64,000 bases of DNA from Solirubrobacter soli DSM 22325. GTDB taxonomy: Bacteria; Actinomycetota; Thermoleophilia; Solirubrobacterales; Solirubrobacteraceae. Numbering within the stretch: position 1 is the stretch's first letter; every line of letters starts with the position of its first letter. The stretch is taken from assembly GCF_000423665.1 (NCBI RefSeq), contig NZ_KE384071.1:248001-312000 (forward strand), written 5' to 3'. The notes beneath the pieces are model-generated. The model was not told the origin of the DNA and did not search any database. It saw only the letters and a list, made by a program, of their open reading frames with translations. Positions 1-7,885 of this stretch are shown here, piece after piece. The position numbers were made by a program, and so were the translations under genes.

Positions 1-321
1 CTTGACCAGGCGGTCATGGAGCGAGCCGCCCGCGATCAGGGCCTGGACGAGGTACGGCAGGCCGCCTTCCTCGCCCGCGCCGAGCACGGGTACGACGTGC
101 GGGTGCGAGATCTTCTGCGCCGCGGCGACCTCACGCTGGAAGCGCCGGACGAAGACCTCGTCCTGCGAGAGCTCGGTCGTGACGACCTTGATCGCCACGG
201 GGTCGCCGCCATCCGCGACGCCCTCAAAGACGACCCCCATCCGGCCACGCCCAATGGTCCTGGTGATCCGGTAGGGGCCTACGGAATCGCCCGGCCTGGG
301 CTCGAGTGCAATCTCAGGCAT
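1..321 (-). CDS. Ser/Thr protein kinase, N-terminal part (cut by window edge)
   Basis: The reading frame opens with ATG at 321 and runs off the left edge after 107 codons. It encodes the N-lobe of a Hanks-type Ser/Thr kinase. A YRITRTIGRGRMGVVF glycine-rich loop lies near residues 18-33, the ATP-anchoring Lys is in VAIKVV near residue 46, and RRFQREV of the alpha-C helix follows with its conserved Glu. No signal peptide or membrane segment precedes the kinase domain. It is divergent from the two plus-strand kinases and shares the GRMGVVY/F loop with the kinase at 423, which suggests a local duplication. The substrate is unknown and everything after the N-lobe lies outside the window. Confidence 0.85.
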   Translation of the reverse strand, partial: MPEIALEPRPGDSVGPYRITRTIGRGRMGVVFEGVADGGDPVAIKVVTTELSQDEVFVRRFQREVAAAQKISHPHVVPVLGAGEEGGLPYLVQALIAGGSLHDRLVK

Positions 322-333
322 ACGAGCGGGCGA

Positions 334-339
334 AGCATA
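334..339 (-). promoter_or_regulatory. possible -10 element of the minus-strand kinase
   Basis: Read on the minus strand the hexamer is TATGCT, 12 bases before the ATG at 321. The 101-base gap (322-422) must hold promoters for both divergent kinase genes. I see no convincing -35 partner, so this is tentative. Confidence 0.25.
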
Positions 340-422
340 TCCGCTCGACGTGAGGTCCAGCATCACCACCCGACAAACGGTCAGGCGCGACTTGCGGCTC
401 ACCGGTAAAGCCGAGAGACTAG

Positions 423-1280
423 ATGCCGATCTCGCTTATGGACAAGCCAATGCTCGGTGACTACAGGATCGAGGGGATCGTAGGTGTGGGGCGCATGGGC
501 GTCGTATATCTGGCGATCGACCGCATCACGGGACGCGCTGTCGCGTTGAAGGTGCTGCGTGACGACGTCTCGATCGATCCCGTGTACCGCGAGCGCTTCC
601 GGCGCGAGGGCGAGCTGCTGGCCTCGCTCAGCCACCCGCACATCATCCCGATCCACGGGATGGGCGAGGTCGACGGCGAGCTGTTCATCGCCAGCCGCCT
701 GGTCTCCTCGACGCTGCGCAACGCGATCGTGGCCGGGCCGATCCCGGTGGACACCGCGATGAGGATGCTCGCGTGCGTGGCGAGCGCGCTCGACGCCGCC
801 CACGCGGTCGGGGTCGTCCACCGCGACGTCAAGCCCGCCAACGTCCTCGTCGACCCCGGCCTGGGCGACGTCTTCCTCGGCGACTTCGGCCTCGCGCGCG
901 ATCCTGAGGGCGAGGCGCTGACCGCCCCCGGGCAGGTCCTGGGGACGATCGACTACATGGCCCCCGAGCTGCTCGACGGGGAACGCGTGGGCGCCGCGAC
1001 CGACATCTACGGCCTCGCCTGTCTCGCGATCGAGACGTTGACCGGTACCGTCCCGTATCTGCGCGACACTGACGCCGCCACCATGTACGCCCACATCGTC
1101 GAACCCCCGCCCAGCGTGTCCGAGCGTCGGCCCGAGCTGCCGAAGGCGCTCGACGACGTGCTGGCGACCGGCATGTCGAAGGATCCCGACGAGCGCCAGG
1201 CCACTGCGGGCGGCCTGGTCGTCGAGATGCTCGGCGCGATGAACATGCCGGCTCCCGACTGCCTGGCAGAAGCCGCTTAG
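423..1280 (+). CDS. soluble Ser/Thr protein kinase
   Basis: This 285-residue protein is essentially a bare Hanks-type kinase domain. The glycine loop GVGRMGVVY is at residues 21-29, the ATP-binding Lys is K43, the catalytic loop HRDVKPAN begins at H133 with catalytic D135, and DFGLA sits near residue 157. GTIDYMAPE marks the P+1 region. All catalytic residues are present, so it should be active. No transmembrane helix, PASTA repeat or other sensor follows, so it is probably cytoplasmic and depends on a partner for input. An alternative ATG at 438 would trim five residues. The next kinase begins 17 bases after the stop, so the two are likely co-transcribed. Confidence 0.9.
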   Translation: MPISLMDKPMLGDYRIEGIVGVGRMGVVYLAIDRITGRAVALKVLRDDVSIDPVYRERFRREGELLASLSHPHIIPIHGMGEVDGELFIASRLVSSTLRNAIVAGPIPVDTAMRMLACVASALDAAHAVGVVHRDVKPANVLVDPGLGDVFLGDFGLARDPEGEALTAPGQVLGTIDYMAPELLDGERVGAATDIYGLACLAIETLTGTVPYLRDTDAATMYAHIVEPPPSVSERRPELPKALDDVLATGMSKDPDERQATAGGLVVEMLGAMNMPAPDCLAEAA

Positions 1281-1297
1281 GGGGACGAACCGAGCAC

Positions 1298-2605
1298 TTG
1301 ACGCGACCGGATCAGCAGGCGACTGCCGTCGGGGGGGAAGCGCTCAACGGGCGCTATGAGATCGTTGCGCCCATCTCCAGTGGAGCGATGGGTGCGGTTT
1401 ACCGTGCCATCGACCGGGAATCGGGCACCGACGTCGCCGTCAAGCGCCTGCTGGACGTGCGTCACGCCGCGCGCTTCGAGATCGAGGCGCGCCTGCTGGC
1501 GAGCCTCAGCCACCCGCGGGTGGTCAAGGTGCTCGACCACTCGAGCGACGAGCAGGGCCTGTACATCGTCATGGACCTGGTCCACGGCGTCGACCTGGGC
1601 GCGATCCTCAAGCGCGCCGGCGACCCCGGCCTGACCATCGGCGACGCGATCGAGTACGTCCGCCACGGCTGCGAGGCGCTGTCCTACGTGCACAGCCAGC
1701 AGATCGTGCACCGCGACGTCAAGCCGCAGAACATGATCCTCGGCGACGACGGCGTGATCCTCGTGGACTTCGGCGTCGCCCGCGCGCTGGGTTCGGAGGA
1801 GGACCAGGGGACGATCGCGGTCGGCACCCCGCGCTACATGGCGCCCGAGGTCTTCGCCGGCGGCACCGTCTCGGCCGCGAGCGACATCTTCAGCCTCGCC
1901 GCCACGCTGTGGACGCTGCTGATCGGCTCGCCGCCGCGCTACGGCGACGTCCTCAAGCTCGACAAGATCGCCCCGAGCCTGCCGCCGGAGCTCCAGCAGG
2001 CGCTCGCGGGCGGCCTGGAGATGCTGCCCGAGCAGCGGATCTCCTCGGCGGCCTCGTTCGCCGAGGCGATCGGGGTGCCGCTGACCGGCGACCGTGGGCA
2101 CTCGCTCGCCCAGTCGCTGGGCCGCGGGACGACCCGCCGGCGCGTCATGGAGGCGATCGTGCGCACCGCGGCGGGCATGTTCGACGCCGCGGCCTGCTCG
2201 ATCGCGCTGACCGACCCGGCCAACGGCGAGCTCGTCTACGAGGCCGCGTGGGGCGCGGGCGCCTCCGAGGTCGTCGGCATGCGGCTGCCGCCGGGCGTCG
2301 GCATCGCGGGCGCGGTCGTGGCCTCCGGCGACGGCGTGTTCGTCCCCGAATGCCGCAAGGACCCGCGTTTCGCCCGCCAGGTCGCCGCCGGGACCGGGTA
2401 CGTGCCATACACGATGGTCACCGCGCCGCTGCACCGCGACGGCAAGACGATCGGCGTGCTCGCCGTGCTCGACCGCCGCGACGGCGGTCCCTACCTGCGC
2501 GAGGACCTCAACAAGGTCATGTTGTTCGCCGATCTGGCGGTGGTCGCGCTCGACCTGGACACGTTCCCGCTGTCCACGGGCGGCGGCCGTACCCTGTTGG
2601 CGTAA
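1298..2605 (+). CDS. Ser/Thr protein kinase with C-terminal GAF domain
   Basis: The gene starts with TTG at 1298, preceded by GGGGACG at 1281. The kinase domain covers roughly residues 20-265: loop ISSGAMGAVY, Lys K49, catalytic HRDVKPQN from H138, DFGVA and a TPRYMAPE segment. A linker leads to a GAF domain at about residues 280-425 (MEAIVRTAAGMFDAAACSIA through GVLAVLDRR). GAF domains bind small ligands or cofactors, so this kinase probably carries its own cytosolic sensor. The ligand cannot be told from sequence. It lies 17 bases downstream of the bare kinase and just before the GMC oxidoreductase gene, which appears to have its own promoter. Confidence 0.88.
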   Translation: MTRPDQQATAVGGEALNGRYEIVAPISSGAMGAVYRAIDRESGTDVAVKRLLDVRHAARFEIEARLLASLSHPRVVKVLDHSSDEQGLYIVMDLVHGVDLGAILKRAGDPGLTIGDAIEYVRHGCEALSYVHSQQIVHRDVKPQNMILGDDGVILVDFGVARALGSEEDQGTIAVGTPRYMAPEVFAGGTVSAASDIFSLAATLWTLLIGSPPRYGDVLKLDKIAPSLPPELQQALAGGLEMLPEQRISSAASFAEAIGVPLTGDRGHSLAQSLGRGTTRRRVMEAIVRTAAGMFDAAACSIALTDPANGELVYEAAWGAGASEVVGMRLPPGVGIAGAVVASGDGVFVPECRKDPRFARQVAAGTGYVPYTMVTAPLHRDGKTIGVLAVLDRRDGGPYLREDLNKVMLFADLAVVALDLDTFPLSTGGGRTLLA

Positions 2606-2648
2606 GGGCCTGGACGTTTCGTACTTGCTGACCTTGGCGCGACCCCGT

Positions 2649-2654
2649 TAGGTT
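2649..2654 (+). promoter_or_regulatory. -10 element (TAGGTT) of the GMC oxidoreductase operon, leaderless-type
   Basis: TAGGTT lies 8 bases upstream of the ATG at 2663. TTGCTG at about 2626 is a possible -35, spaced about 17-18 bases away. Transcription would start almost at the ATG, so the mRNA would have little or no leader. The same TAGG-T spacing recurs before 7886 and 8809. Confidence 0.4.
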
Positions 2655-2662
2655 GCGTGCTG

Positions 2663-4366
2663 ATGAGCTTGGACAGCCACTACGACGCCATCGTCGTCGG
2701 GTCGGGCTTCGGCGGGTCGGTCACGGCCTACCGCTTGGCCGAGGCCGGCAAGCGCGTGCTCGTGCTCGAGCGCGGGCGCCCGTATCCCCCCGGGTCGTTC
2801 ACGAGAAGTCCGTTCCGGGCGCGCGAGAGCTTCTGGGACCCGCCCCGCGGCCTGGTCGGCATGTACCACTACTGGTCGTTCAAGGGCATCGACGCGCTGG
2901 TGAGCGCCGGCCTGGGCGGCGGGTCCCTGATCTACGCGAACGTGTTCATCCGCAAGGACGAGAACTGGTTCGTCCAGGAGGACATGTCCGACGGCGGCTA
3001 CGAGTACTGGCCGGTCAACCGGGCCGACCTGGACCCGCACTACGACCGCGTCGAGAAGATGCTCAAGCTCCAGCAGTATCCGTTCGACCACGAGCCGTAC
3101 GCGTCGACGCCGAAGACGATCGCCTTCAAGGAGGCCGCCGAGGCCAACGGCCTGGAGTGGTTCCTCCCCAAGCTCGCCGTCAGCTTCTCCAACGAGGGCC
3201 GGCCGCCGGTCCCGGGCGAGGCGGTCGTGGAGGAGATCCCGAACCTGCACGGCCGCACGCGCACGACCTGCCAGCTGTGCGGCGAGTGCGACGTCGGCTG
3301 CAACTACGGGTCCAAGAACACCCTCGATTACAACTACCTCACGTACGCCAAGCACCACGGGGCCGAGATCCGCACGCTGGCGGACGTGCGCCGGATCGGG
3401 CCACGTGCCGACGGTCATGGCTACGACGTCACGTACGCGGACCTCGCCGAGCATCCCGAGCACCCGGTCACGTACGACCTGACCTGCGACCACCTGATCC
3501 TCAGCGCCGGGACACTGGGCACCACGAACCTGCTGCTCAAGAACCGCAGCGCGTTCCCGGCGCTCTCGCGCAAGCTCGGCAGCCGCTTCTGCGGCAACGG
3601 CGACCTGCTGACGCTCGCACTGAACACGACCAAGGTCACCGACGGCGTGCGCGAGCCGCGGATCGTCGACCCCGGCTACGGCCCGGTGATCACCTCGACC
3701 GCGCGGATGCCCGACGCGAATGATCCCGGCGGCTCCGGCCGCGGCTTCTACCTGCAGGACGCCGGCTTCCCGCAGCACCTGGCCTGGATCCTGCACGTGG
3801 TCTCCGCCCCGAAGCAGCTCTGGCGCTGGCGCGAAGGTGCGGCCTACCTGGTCAAGAACTGGCTCTCGAAGGACGCGGACACCGACGTCACCGGTCACAT
3901 CGCCGATCTGATGCTGCCGTCCGAGCTGTCCTCCGGTGGGCTGCCGCTGCTCGGCATGGGACGCGACGTCCCCGACGGGCGGATGTTCCTGCGCAAGGGG
4001 CAACTCGACATCGACTGGCGCAAGGCGTCGGGCTCGGACGAGTACTTCACCCGCCTGCGCAACACGTCGCGGGACTTCGCCACCGCGCTCGGTGGTCGCT
4101 TTACGGACAACCCGCTGTGGTTCCTGCGGCGGGTGATCACGGTGCATCCGCTCGGCGGCGCGCCGATGGGACGCCACGCGGGCGAGGGTGTGGTGGACGC
4201 CTACGGCAACGTGTTCGGCCATCCCGGCCTGCACATCGCCGACGGCTCGGTCATGCCTGGCCCCACGGGACCGAACCCCAGCTTTACGATCGCGGCGCTG
4301 GCGGACCGCTTCGCCGACCAGATCATCGATCCCGACCGACGCGCCGCGGAGGCGGCGGCCTCATGA
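2663..4366 (+). CDS. GMC-family FAD oxidoreductase (cholesterol-oxidase-like)
   Basis: This 567-residue flavoenzyme has the FAD-binding motif GSGFGG at residues 13-18 with the acidic VLVLERG strand end. It carries a cysteine cluster C203-x2-C206-x2-C209-x3-C213 followed by NYGSKNTL, which I associate with the cholesterol-oxidase-like branch of the family. The C-terminal GMC signature HPLGGAPMG supplies the catalytic His (about H495), and GPNPSFTIAALADR supplies the Asn. It should oxidise an alcohol, possibly a sterol or other hydrophobic alcohol, using oxygen or another acceptor. GTG 2657 is an alternative start; ATG 2663 fits the leaderless promoter. No signal peptide is seen. The stop overlaps the next start (ATGA), so the two proteins are translationally coupled. 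Confidence 0.88.
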   Translation: MSLDSHYDAIVVGSGFGGSVTAYRLAEAGKRVLVLERGRPYPPGSFTRSPFRARESFWDPPRGLVGMYHYWSFKGIDALVSAGLGGGSLIYANVFIRKDENWFVQEDMSDGGYEYWPVNRADLDPHYDRVEKMLKLQQYPFDHEPYASTPKTIAFKEAAEANGLEWFLPKLAVSFSNEGRPPVPGEAVVEEIPNLHGRTRTTCQLCGECDVGCNYGSKNTLDYNYLTYAKHHGAEIRTLADVRRIGPRADGHGYDVTYADLAEHPEHPVTYDLTCDHLILSAGTLGTTNLLLKNRSAFPALSRKLGSRFCGNGDLLTLALNTTKVTDGVREPRIVDPGYGPVITSTARMPDANDPGGSGRGFYLQDAGFPQHLAWILHVVSAPKQLWRWREGAAYLVKNWLSKDADTDVTGHIADLMLPSELSSGGLPLLGMGRDVPDGRMFLRKGQLDIDWRKASGSDEYFTRLRNTSRDFATALGGRFTDNPLWFLRRVITVHPLGGAPMGRHAGEGVVDAYGNVFGHPGLHIADGSVMPGPTGPNPSFTIAALADRFADQIIDPDRRAAEAAAS

Positions 4367-4971
4367 GCTCAAGCGTTCGCTTCACCGAGGAGATGCTCGG
4401 GCACGTCACGTTCGGCGAGCTCGACTTCGCCCGTGGCGCACAGCCGAACCGCGACGGGTCAGGGGCGTTCAAGTTCCACCTGACCATCGAGGTCGCGGAC
4501 ATCGAGTCCTTCTCCCACGACCCGCTGCGGCCCGCCACCGCGGCGGGCTGGATCGAGTCCGACGCCTTCGGCGGCAAGCTGCCGGTCGAGCAGGGCTGGT
4601 TCAACCTGTTCGTGGACGTCGAGCCGGGCGTCAAGCACATGCTCTACCGGCTCTGGTTCCGCGACGGGGTCGGCCACCCGCTGACGATGACCGGCTTCAA
4701 GCTGGTCAAGGACGACGCGGGCTTCGACGTCTGGAAGGACACCACGACGCTCTTCACGCGCGTGCTCCAGGGCCACGTGGCGGCGGGCGACGACGACGCG
4801 GCGACCGTCATCGCCTCCGGGATCATCATCATCCGTGCGCGCGATTTCGCCAAGCAGTTGACGACATTCCGCGGCCAGGTGCCCGGGATGGCGAAGTTCG
4901 GGGTGATCTTCGTGCAGCAACTGGCCGAGGCCTACCTGCGCAAGGGGCGGCGACATGGCGTCCACGCGTAA
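4363..4971 (+). CDS. small GMC-partner domain protein (stand-alone)
   Basis: This 202-residue protein starts inside the stop codon of the GMC gene. It contains FTEEMLGHVTFGELDF near the N-terminus, a FHLTIEVADIESFSHDPLRP segment, WFNLFVDVEPGVKHMLYRLW and FDVWKDTTTLFTRVLQG. From memory, a domain with this pattern sits between the GMC part and an alpha/beta hydrolase part in long fused bacterial oxidoreductases; here it is a separate gene. A lipid- or substrate-binding role is inference. No catalytic motif, signal peptide or membrane helix is apparent. Its last 17 bases overlap the following membrane protein gene, so it lies in the middle of a tightly coupled operon. Confidence 0.8.
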   Translation: MSSSVRFTEEMLGHVTFGELDFARGAQPNRDGSGAFKFHLTIEVADIESFSHDPLRPATAAGWIESDAFGGKLPVEQGWFNLFVDVEPGVKHMLYRLWFRDGVGHPLTMTGFKLVKDDAGFDVWKDTTTLFTRVLQGHVAAGDDDAATVIASGIIIIRARDFAKQLTTFRGQVPGMAKFGVIFVQQLAEAYLRKGRRHGVHA

Positions 4972-5695
4972 GGCCAAGCGCCTCGCGGCCGCCGACGCGG
5001 CCCGCAACGCCACCTCCAACCGCACGCACGTGCTCGGCGTCCTCGCGGGCGGCGCGGTGCTGACCGTGTTCACCGCCGAGGTGATGCGGGTGTGGCGGCT
5101 CGGGACGCTTCCGCGCAGCCGCCAGATCTCGTCCGAGGAGGATCGCCGGGCGAAGCCGATCGAAGCGGTGATCACCCTCAAGGAGGGCTACGCGGTCAGC
5201 CGCACGCGCGAGAACGCGCTGTTCAACATGCTCGCGTCGTTCACCGTCGCCTTCGGCATCACGCGCGGCATCACGTGGACGATCCGCACCAAGGGCGGCA
5301 TCGGGCCGATCAAGGACGTCGTGGTCGGTGACCGCCACATCCACCACTTCCTCCCCGGCGGCATCATCGCGCTGGCCGCCGGCGGCACCGCGATCGGCAC
5401 CAAGGGCGAGAAGCTCGACAAGTACCTGGCGTTCCCGTTCGGGGTGGGCGTCGCGCTCGTGCTCGACGAGACCGCGCTGCTGCTCGAGCTCGACGACGTG
5501 TACTGGACCGAGGAAGGCGTGCTCAGCGTCCAGATCGCGTTCGCCGCGATCGCGATGCTCTCCGCGCTGGCGTACCTGATCCGGATGCTGCGCCACGGCG
5601 AGGCGCAGGACTCCGAGACCGACTGGGAGCTGGCCGCCAAGGCCTGGGACGACCTGCAGATGAGCTCCGGCGGGGTGCCGGGGATCGGCTTGTGA
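4955..5695 (+). CDS. conserved actinobacterial integral membrane protein with His-rich motif
   Basis: The 246-residue protein has about five hydrophobic segments: near residues 26-42, 88-105, 130-145, 158-172 and 192-210. It also carries a striking polar signature. HIHHFLPG follows IGPIKDVVVGDR, and DETALLLELDDVYW follows the next membrane segment. I recall similar uncharacterised membrane proteins across actinobacteria with this same His/Asp/Glu pattern. The clustered His and acidic residues near membrane faces could bind a metal, but no known enzyme signature is complete. It overlaps the upstream gene by 17 bases and is followed after 17 bases by another membrane protein. Context suggests work on the same hydrophobic substrate as the GMC oxidoreductase. 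Confidence 0.8.
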   Translation: MASTRKAKRLAAADAARNATSNRTHVLGVLAGGAVLTVFTAEVMRVWRLGTLPRSRQISSEEDRRAKPIEAVITLKEGYAVSRTRENALFNMLASFTVAFGITRGITWTIRTKGGIGPIKDVVVGDRHIHHFLPGGIIALAAGGTAIGTKGEKLDKYLAFPFGVGVALVLDETALLLELDDVYWTEEGVLSVQIAFAAIAMLSALAYLIRMLRHGEAQDSETDWELAAKAWDDLQMSSGGVPGIGL

Positions 5696-5712
5696 CAAGG
5701 AAGGGAATCTGA

Positions 5713-6924
5713 ATGGCCAAGACGATCCGCTCGGCGGACTTCAGGCTGACCGCCCGGCAGATCCTGCAGGCGAAGAACCGCCCGCAGACCGAGCCGTGGG
5801 AGGACTGGGTGACGATGGCGCTGTCCGTCTTCACCCTGTTCGCCGTCTTCTGGGACGGCTGGCTGCACAACAACTCCACGACGCTGGACAGCTTCTGGTC
5901 CTCGGCGCACATCATGATGTACGCCGGGCTGAGCTTTCTCGGCGGCTGGATCGGGGTCGTCTTCGTCAAGCGCCAGCCGAAGGGGTTGAAGAAGCTCAAC
6001 ATCAGCATGGAGGCCGTGCCCTTCGGCTACGGGCTCGCGCTCGTGGCGTTGCCGCTGGCCGCGCTCGGCGGCCCCGGTGACTTCGCCTGGCACGCCGCCT
6101 ACGGCTTCGAGAACCAGATCGACGCCCCGTTCAGCCCGACCCACCAGATGCTCTTCCTCGCGGGCGGCCTGCTCGGCGGGATCGGCCTCGCGTCGACCTG
6201 GAACCGCCCGGGCCGCGTCCTGCCGCTGAGCAAGCTCTGGCCCGCGCTGATCTCGGCCACGGCCGTGCTGGCAATGGTCTCGTTCACGTTCATGAACCTG
6301 CTGCCGTGGTTCTGGACGATGGTCCCGAGCGGGGACTTCCAGGACAACCTGCTGACCTTCAAGGACGCCTACGCCCCGGGCTCGGGCGACTCGGTCAAGC
6401 ACGTCGAGGGGCTCTACGACTCCGCGATCAACTACAGCGGCGACGTCTTCCCGTACTACCTGTTCTCGAACATGGCCTCGATCGGCGGCATCCTGATCTG
6501 GACCGCCGCGTTCGTCGCCACCGTGCTCTACGTGCGGCGGCGCTGGGTGCTGCCGTTCGGCTCCGTGACGATGATGTGCACGCTGCTCGCGGTGCTGTTC
6601 CCGTTCTTCACGCGGTTCACGCACATCGAGTTCATCTTCACGCTGATCGTCGTCGGCCTGCTGGTCGACACCCTCTCGCGACTGATGCTCGTCGAGGACC
6701 CGGTCTCGCGGTTCCGCATCCGCGCGTTCGCGCTGATCGTGCCGCTGCTGATCTGGGGCCCGTGGGAGGCCGCGATCGCGCTCTTCGGCGACGGCGGCCT
6801 CGGCTGGCATCCCACGATGTGGACCGGCGTGCTGACGACCTCGATGGGCGTCGGCTACGGGATCTCGCTGATCATGTTCCCGCCGGCGCTGCCGGCCGTG
6901 GAGGACGAGGCGGAGGTGGCGTAG
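5713..6924 (+). CDS. multi-pass membrane protein, unknown function
   Basis: The 403-residue protein has a short cytosolic N-terminus (residues 1-30) and then about nine hydrophobic segments. AAGGAAGGG ends 7 bases before the ATG and is one of the best ribosome-binding sites in the region. His residues recur at segment ends (DGWLHNN, SSAHIMMY, FAWHAAYGFE, SPTHQMLF, FTHIEF), which may indicate metal or haem binding in the membrane, but I recognise no family. A loop near residues 210-245 (FKDAYAPGSGDSVKHVEGLY) probably lies outside the membrane. The stop overlaps the next gene's GTG by one base, so it belongs to the GMC operon. Confidence 0.8.
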   Translation: MAKTIRSADFRLTARQILQAKNRPQTEPWEDWVTMALSVFTLFAVFWDGWLHNNSTTLDSFWSSAHIMMYAGLSFLGGWIGVVFVKRQPKGLKKLNISMEAVPFGYGLALVALPLAALGGPGDFAWHAAYGFENQIDAPFSPTHQMLFLAGGLLGGIGLASTWNRPGRVLPLSKLWPALISATAVLAMVSFTFMNLLPWFWTMVPSGDFQDNLLTFKDAYAPGSGDSVKHVEGLYDSAINYSGDVFPYYLFSNMASIGGILIWTAAFVATVLYVRRRWVLPFGSVTMMCTLLAVLFPFFTRFTHIEFIFTLIVVGLLVDTLSRLMLVEDPVSRFRIRAFALIVPLLIWGPWEAAIALFGDGGLGWHPTMWTGVLTTSMGVGYGISLIMFPPALPAVEDEAEVA

Positions 6925-7802
6925 TGCTGAACCCGTTCGTGATGACCAAGCTGATGCTCAACGCCCGGCGTGCGCCACTGGATCGCACGCCCGCCGATGT
7001 GGGCCTGGAGTACGAGGACGTCTCCTTTCCCTCATCCGACGGGATCGGGCTGAAGGGCTGGTTCATCCCGAACGGGTCCGCCGAGCCCGGCCCGGCCGTG
7101 GTCTTCGTGCACGGGTGGATGTGGAACCGGCTCGGCAACGTCGCCCACCAGGTCAAGGGCCTCAAGGACGCCGACGTCGACTTCCTGCCGGCCGCCAAGG
7201 GCCTGCACGACGCCGGCTACCACGTGCTGCTCTTCGACGTGCGCTGGCACGGGGAGTCCGAGCGCAGCTCGAAGCCGTTGTCGTACGGGCCGGTCGAGGC
7301 GCGCGACTACATCGGCGCCGTCAACTACCTGCGCGCGCGCCCGGACGTCGATGGCGACCGGATCGGCGCGATCGGCACGTCGATGGGCGGCAACATCGTC
7401 ATGTACGGCACGCCCGACGCGCAACCGATCAAGGCGATCCTGGCGATCCAGCCGACCCGCCTGGCGGTGTTCAACAACAACTTCATGCGCACGGAGATGG
7501 GGCCGCTCGGGCCGCCGATGACCAAGCCGATGGAGCTGGTCTACGCGGCGATGCGGACGCCCCGCCCGGGCAAGCACGACCCCGCGGTGCCCGCCCGCAA
7601 GCTGGGCGACACGGTCGTCCAGTACGTGCAGGGGACGGGCGACCCGTGGGGGCGGATGGAGATCGTCGAGGAGTTCGCCTCGGTCACGCCGGCCAACGCG
7701 GGGCCGGTGATCAAGTTCCCCTCGACCGGCCGCTACGAGGGCTACGGCTATATCTCCGAACGGGTCGACGAGGTCGTCGGCTTCTTCCGCGAGCACCTCT
7801 AG
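6924..7802 (+). CDS. alpha/beta hydrolase (paralogue 1), atypical catalytic His
   Basis: A 292-residue alpha/beta hydrolase starts with GTG overlapping the upstream stop by one base. VFVHGWMWNRLG (about residues 60-71) forms the oxyanion region. The nucleophile elbow is GTSMGG with S153, and the likely acid is D240 in GTGDPWG. The canonical His in the loop after the last strand is not visible: that region reads KFPSTGRYEGYGYI. The only His beyond D240 is H291, next to the C-terminus. The protein is about 55-60% identical by eye to the next gene. No signal peptide. Probably a cytosolic esterase/lipase-like enzyme, or a non-catalytic relative, acting with the oxidoreductase upstream. Confidence 0.85.
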   Translation: MLNPFVMTKLMLNARRAPLDRTPADVGLEYEDVSFPSSDGIGLKGWFIPNGSAEPGPAVVFVHGWMWNRLGNVAHQVKGLKDADVDFLPAAKGLHDAGYHVLLFDVRWHGESERSSKPLSYGPVEARDYIGAVNYLRARPDVDGDRIGAIGTSMGGNIVMYGTPDAQPIKAILAIQPTRLAVFNNNFMRTEMGPLGPPMTKPMELVYAAMRTPRPGKHDPAVPARKLGDTVVQYVQGTGDPWGRMEIVEEFASVTPANAGPVIKFPSTGRYEGYGYISERVDEVVGFFREHL

Positions 7803-7873
7803 CGCGATCTTCGCGAGCGGACTGCGTCCGCTGTTTAGGGGGTTCCCTCATTTAGTTCTCCGTGGGCTGACCA

Positions 7874-7879
7874 TAGGGT
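7874..7879 (+). promoter_or_regulatory. -10 element (TAGGGT) before hydrolase 2, leaderless-type
   Basis: TAGGGT ends 6 bases before the ATG at 7886. TTTAGT about 17 bases further upstream could serve as a weak -35. The identical hexamer at the identical distance precedes the gene at 8809, and no Shine-Dalgarno sequence fits either start. Confidence 0.4.
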
Positions 7880-7885
7880 CGGCCC

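Noticed and set aside
1277..2434. 385-residue minus-strand open frame antisense to the GAF kinase
   Set aside because: Composition is Arg/Ala/Gly/Asp/Val shadow sequence with no domain, while the plus strand encodes a complete kinase.
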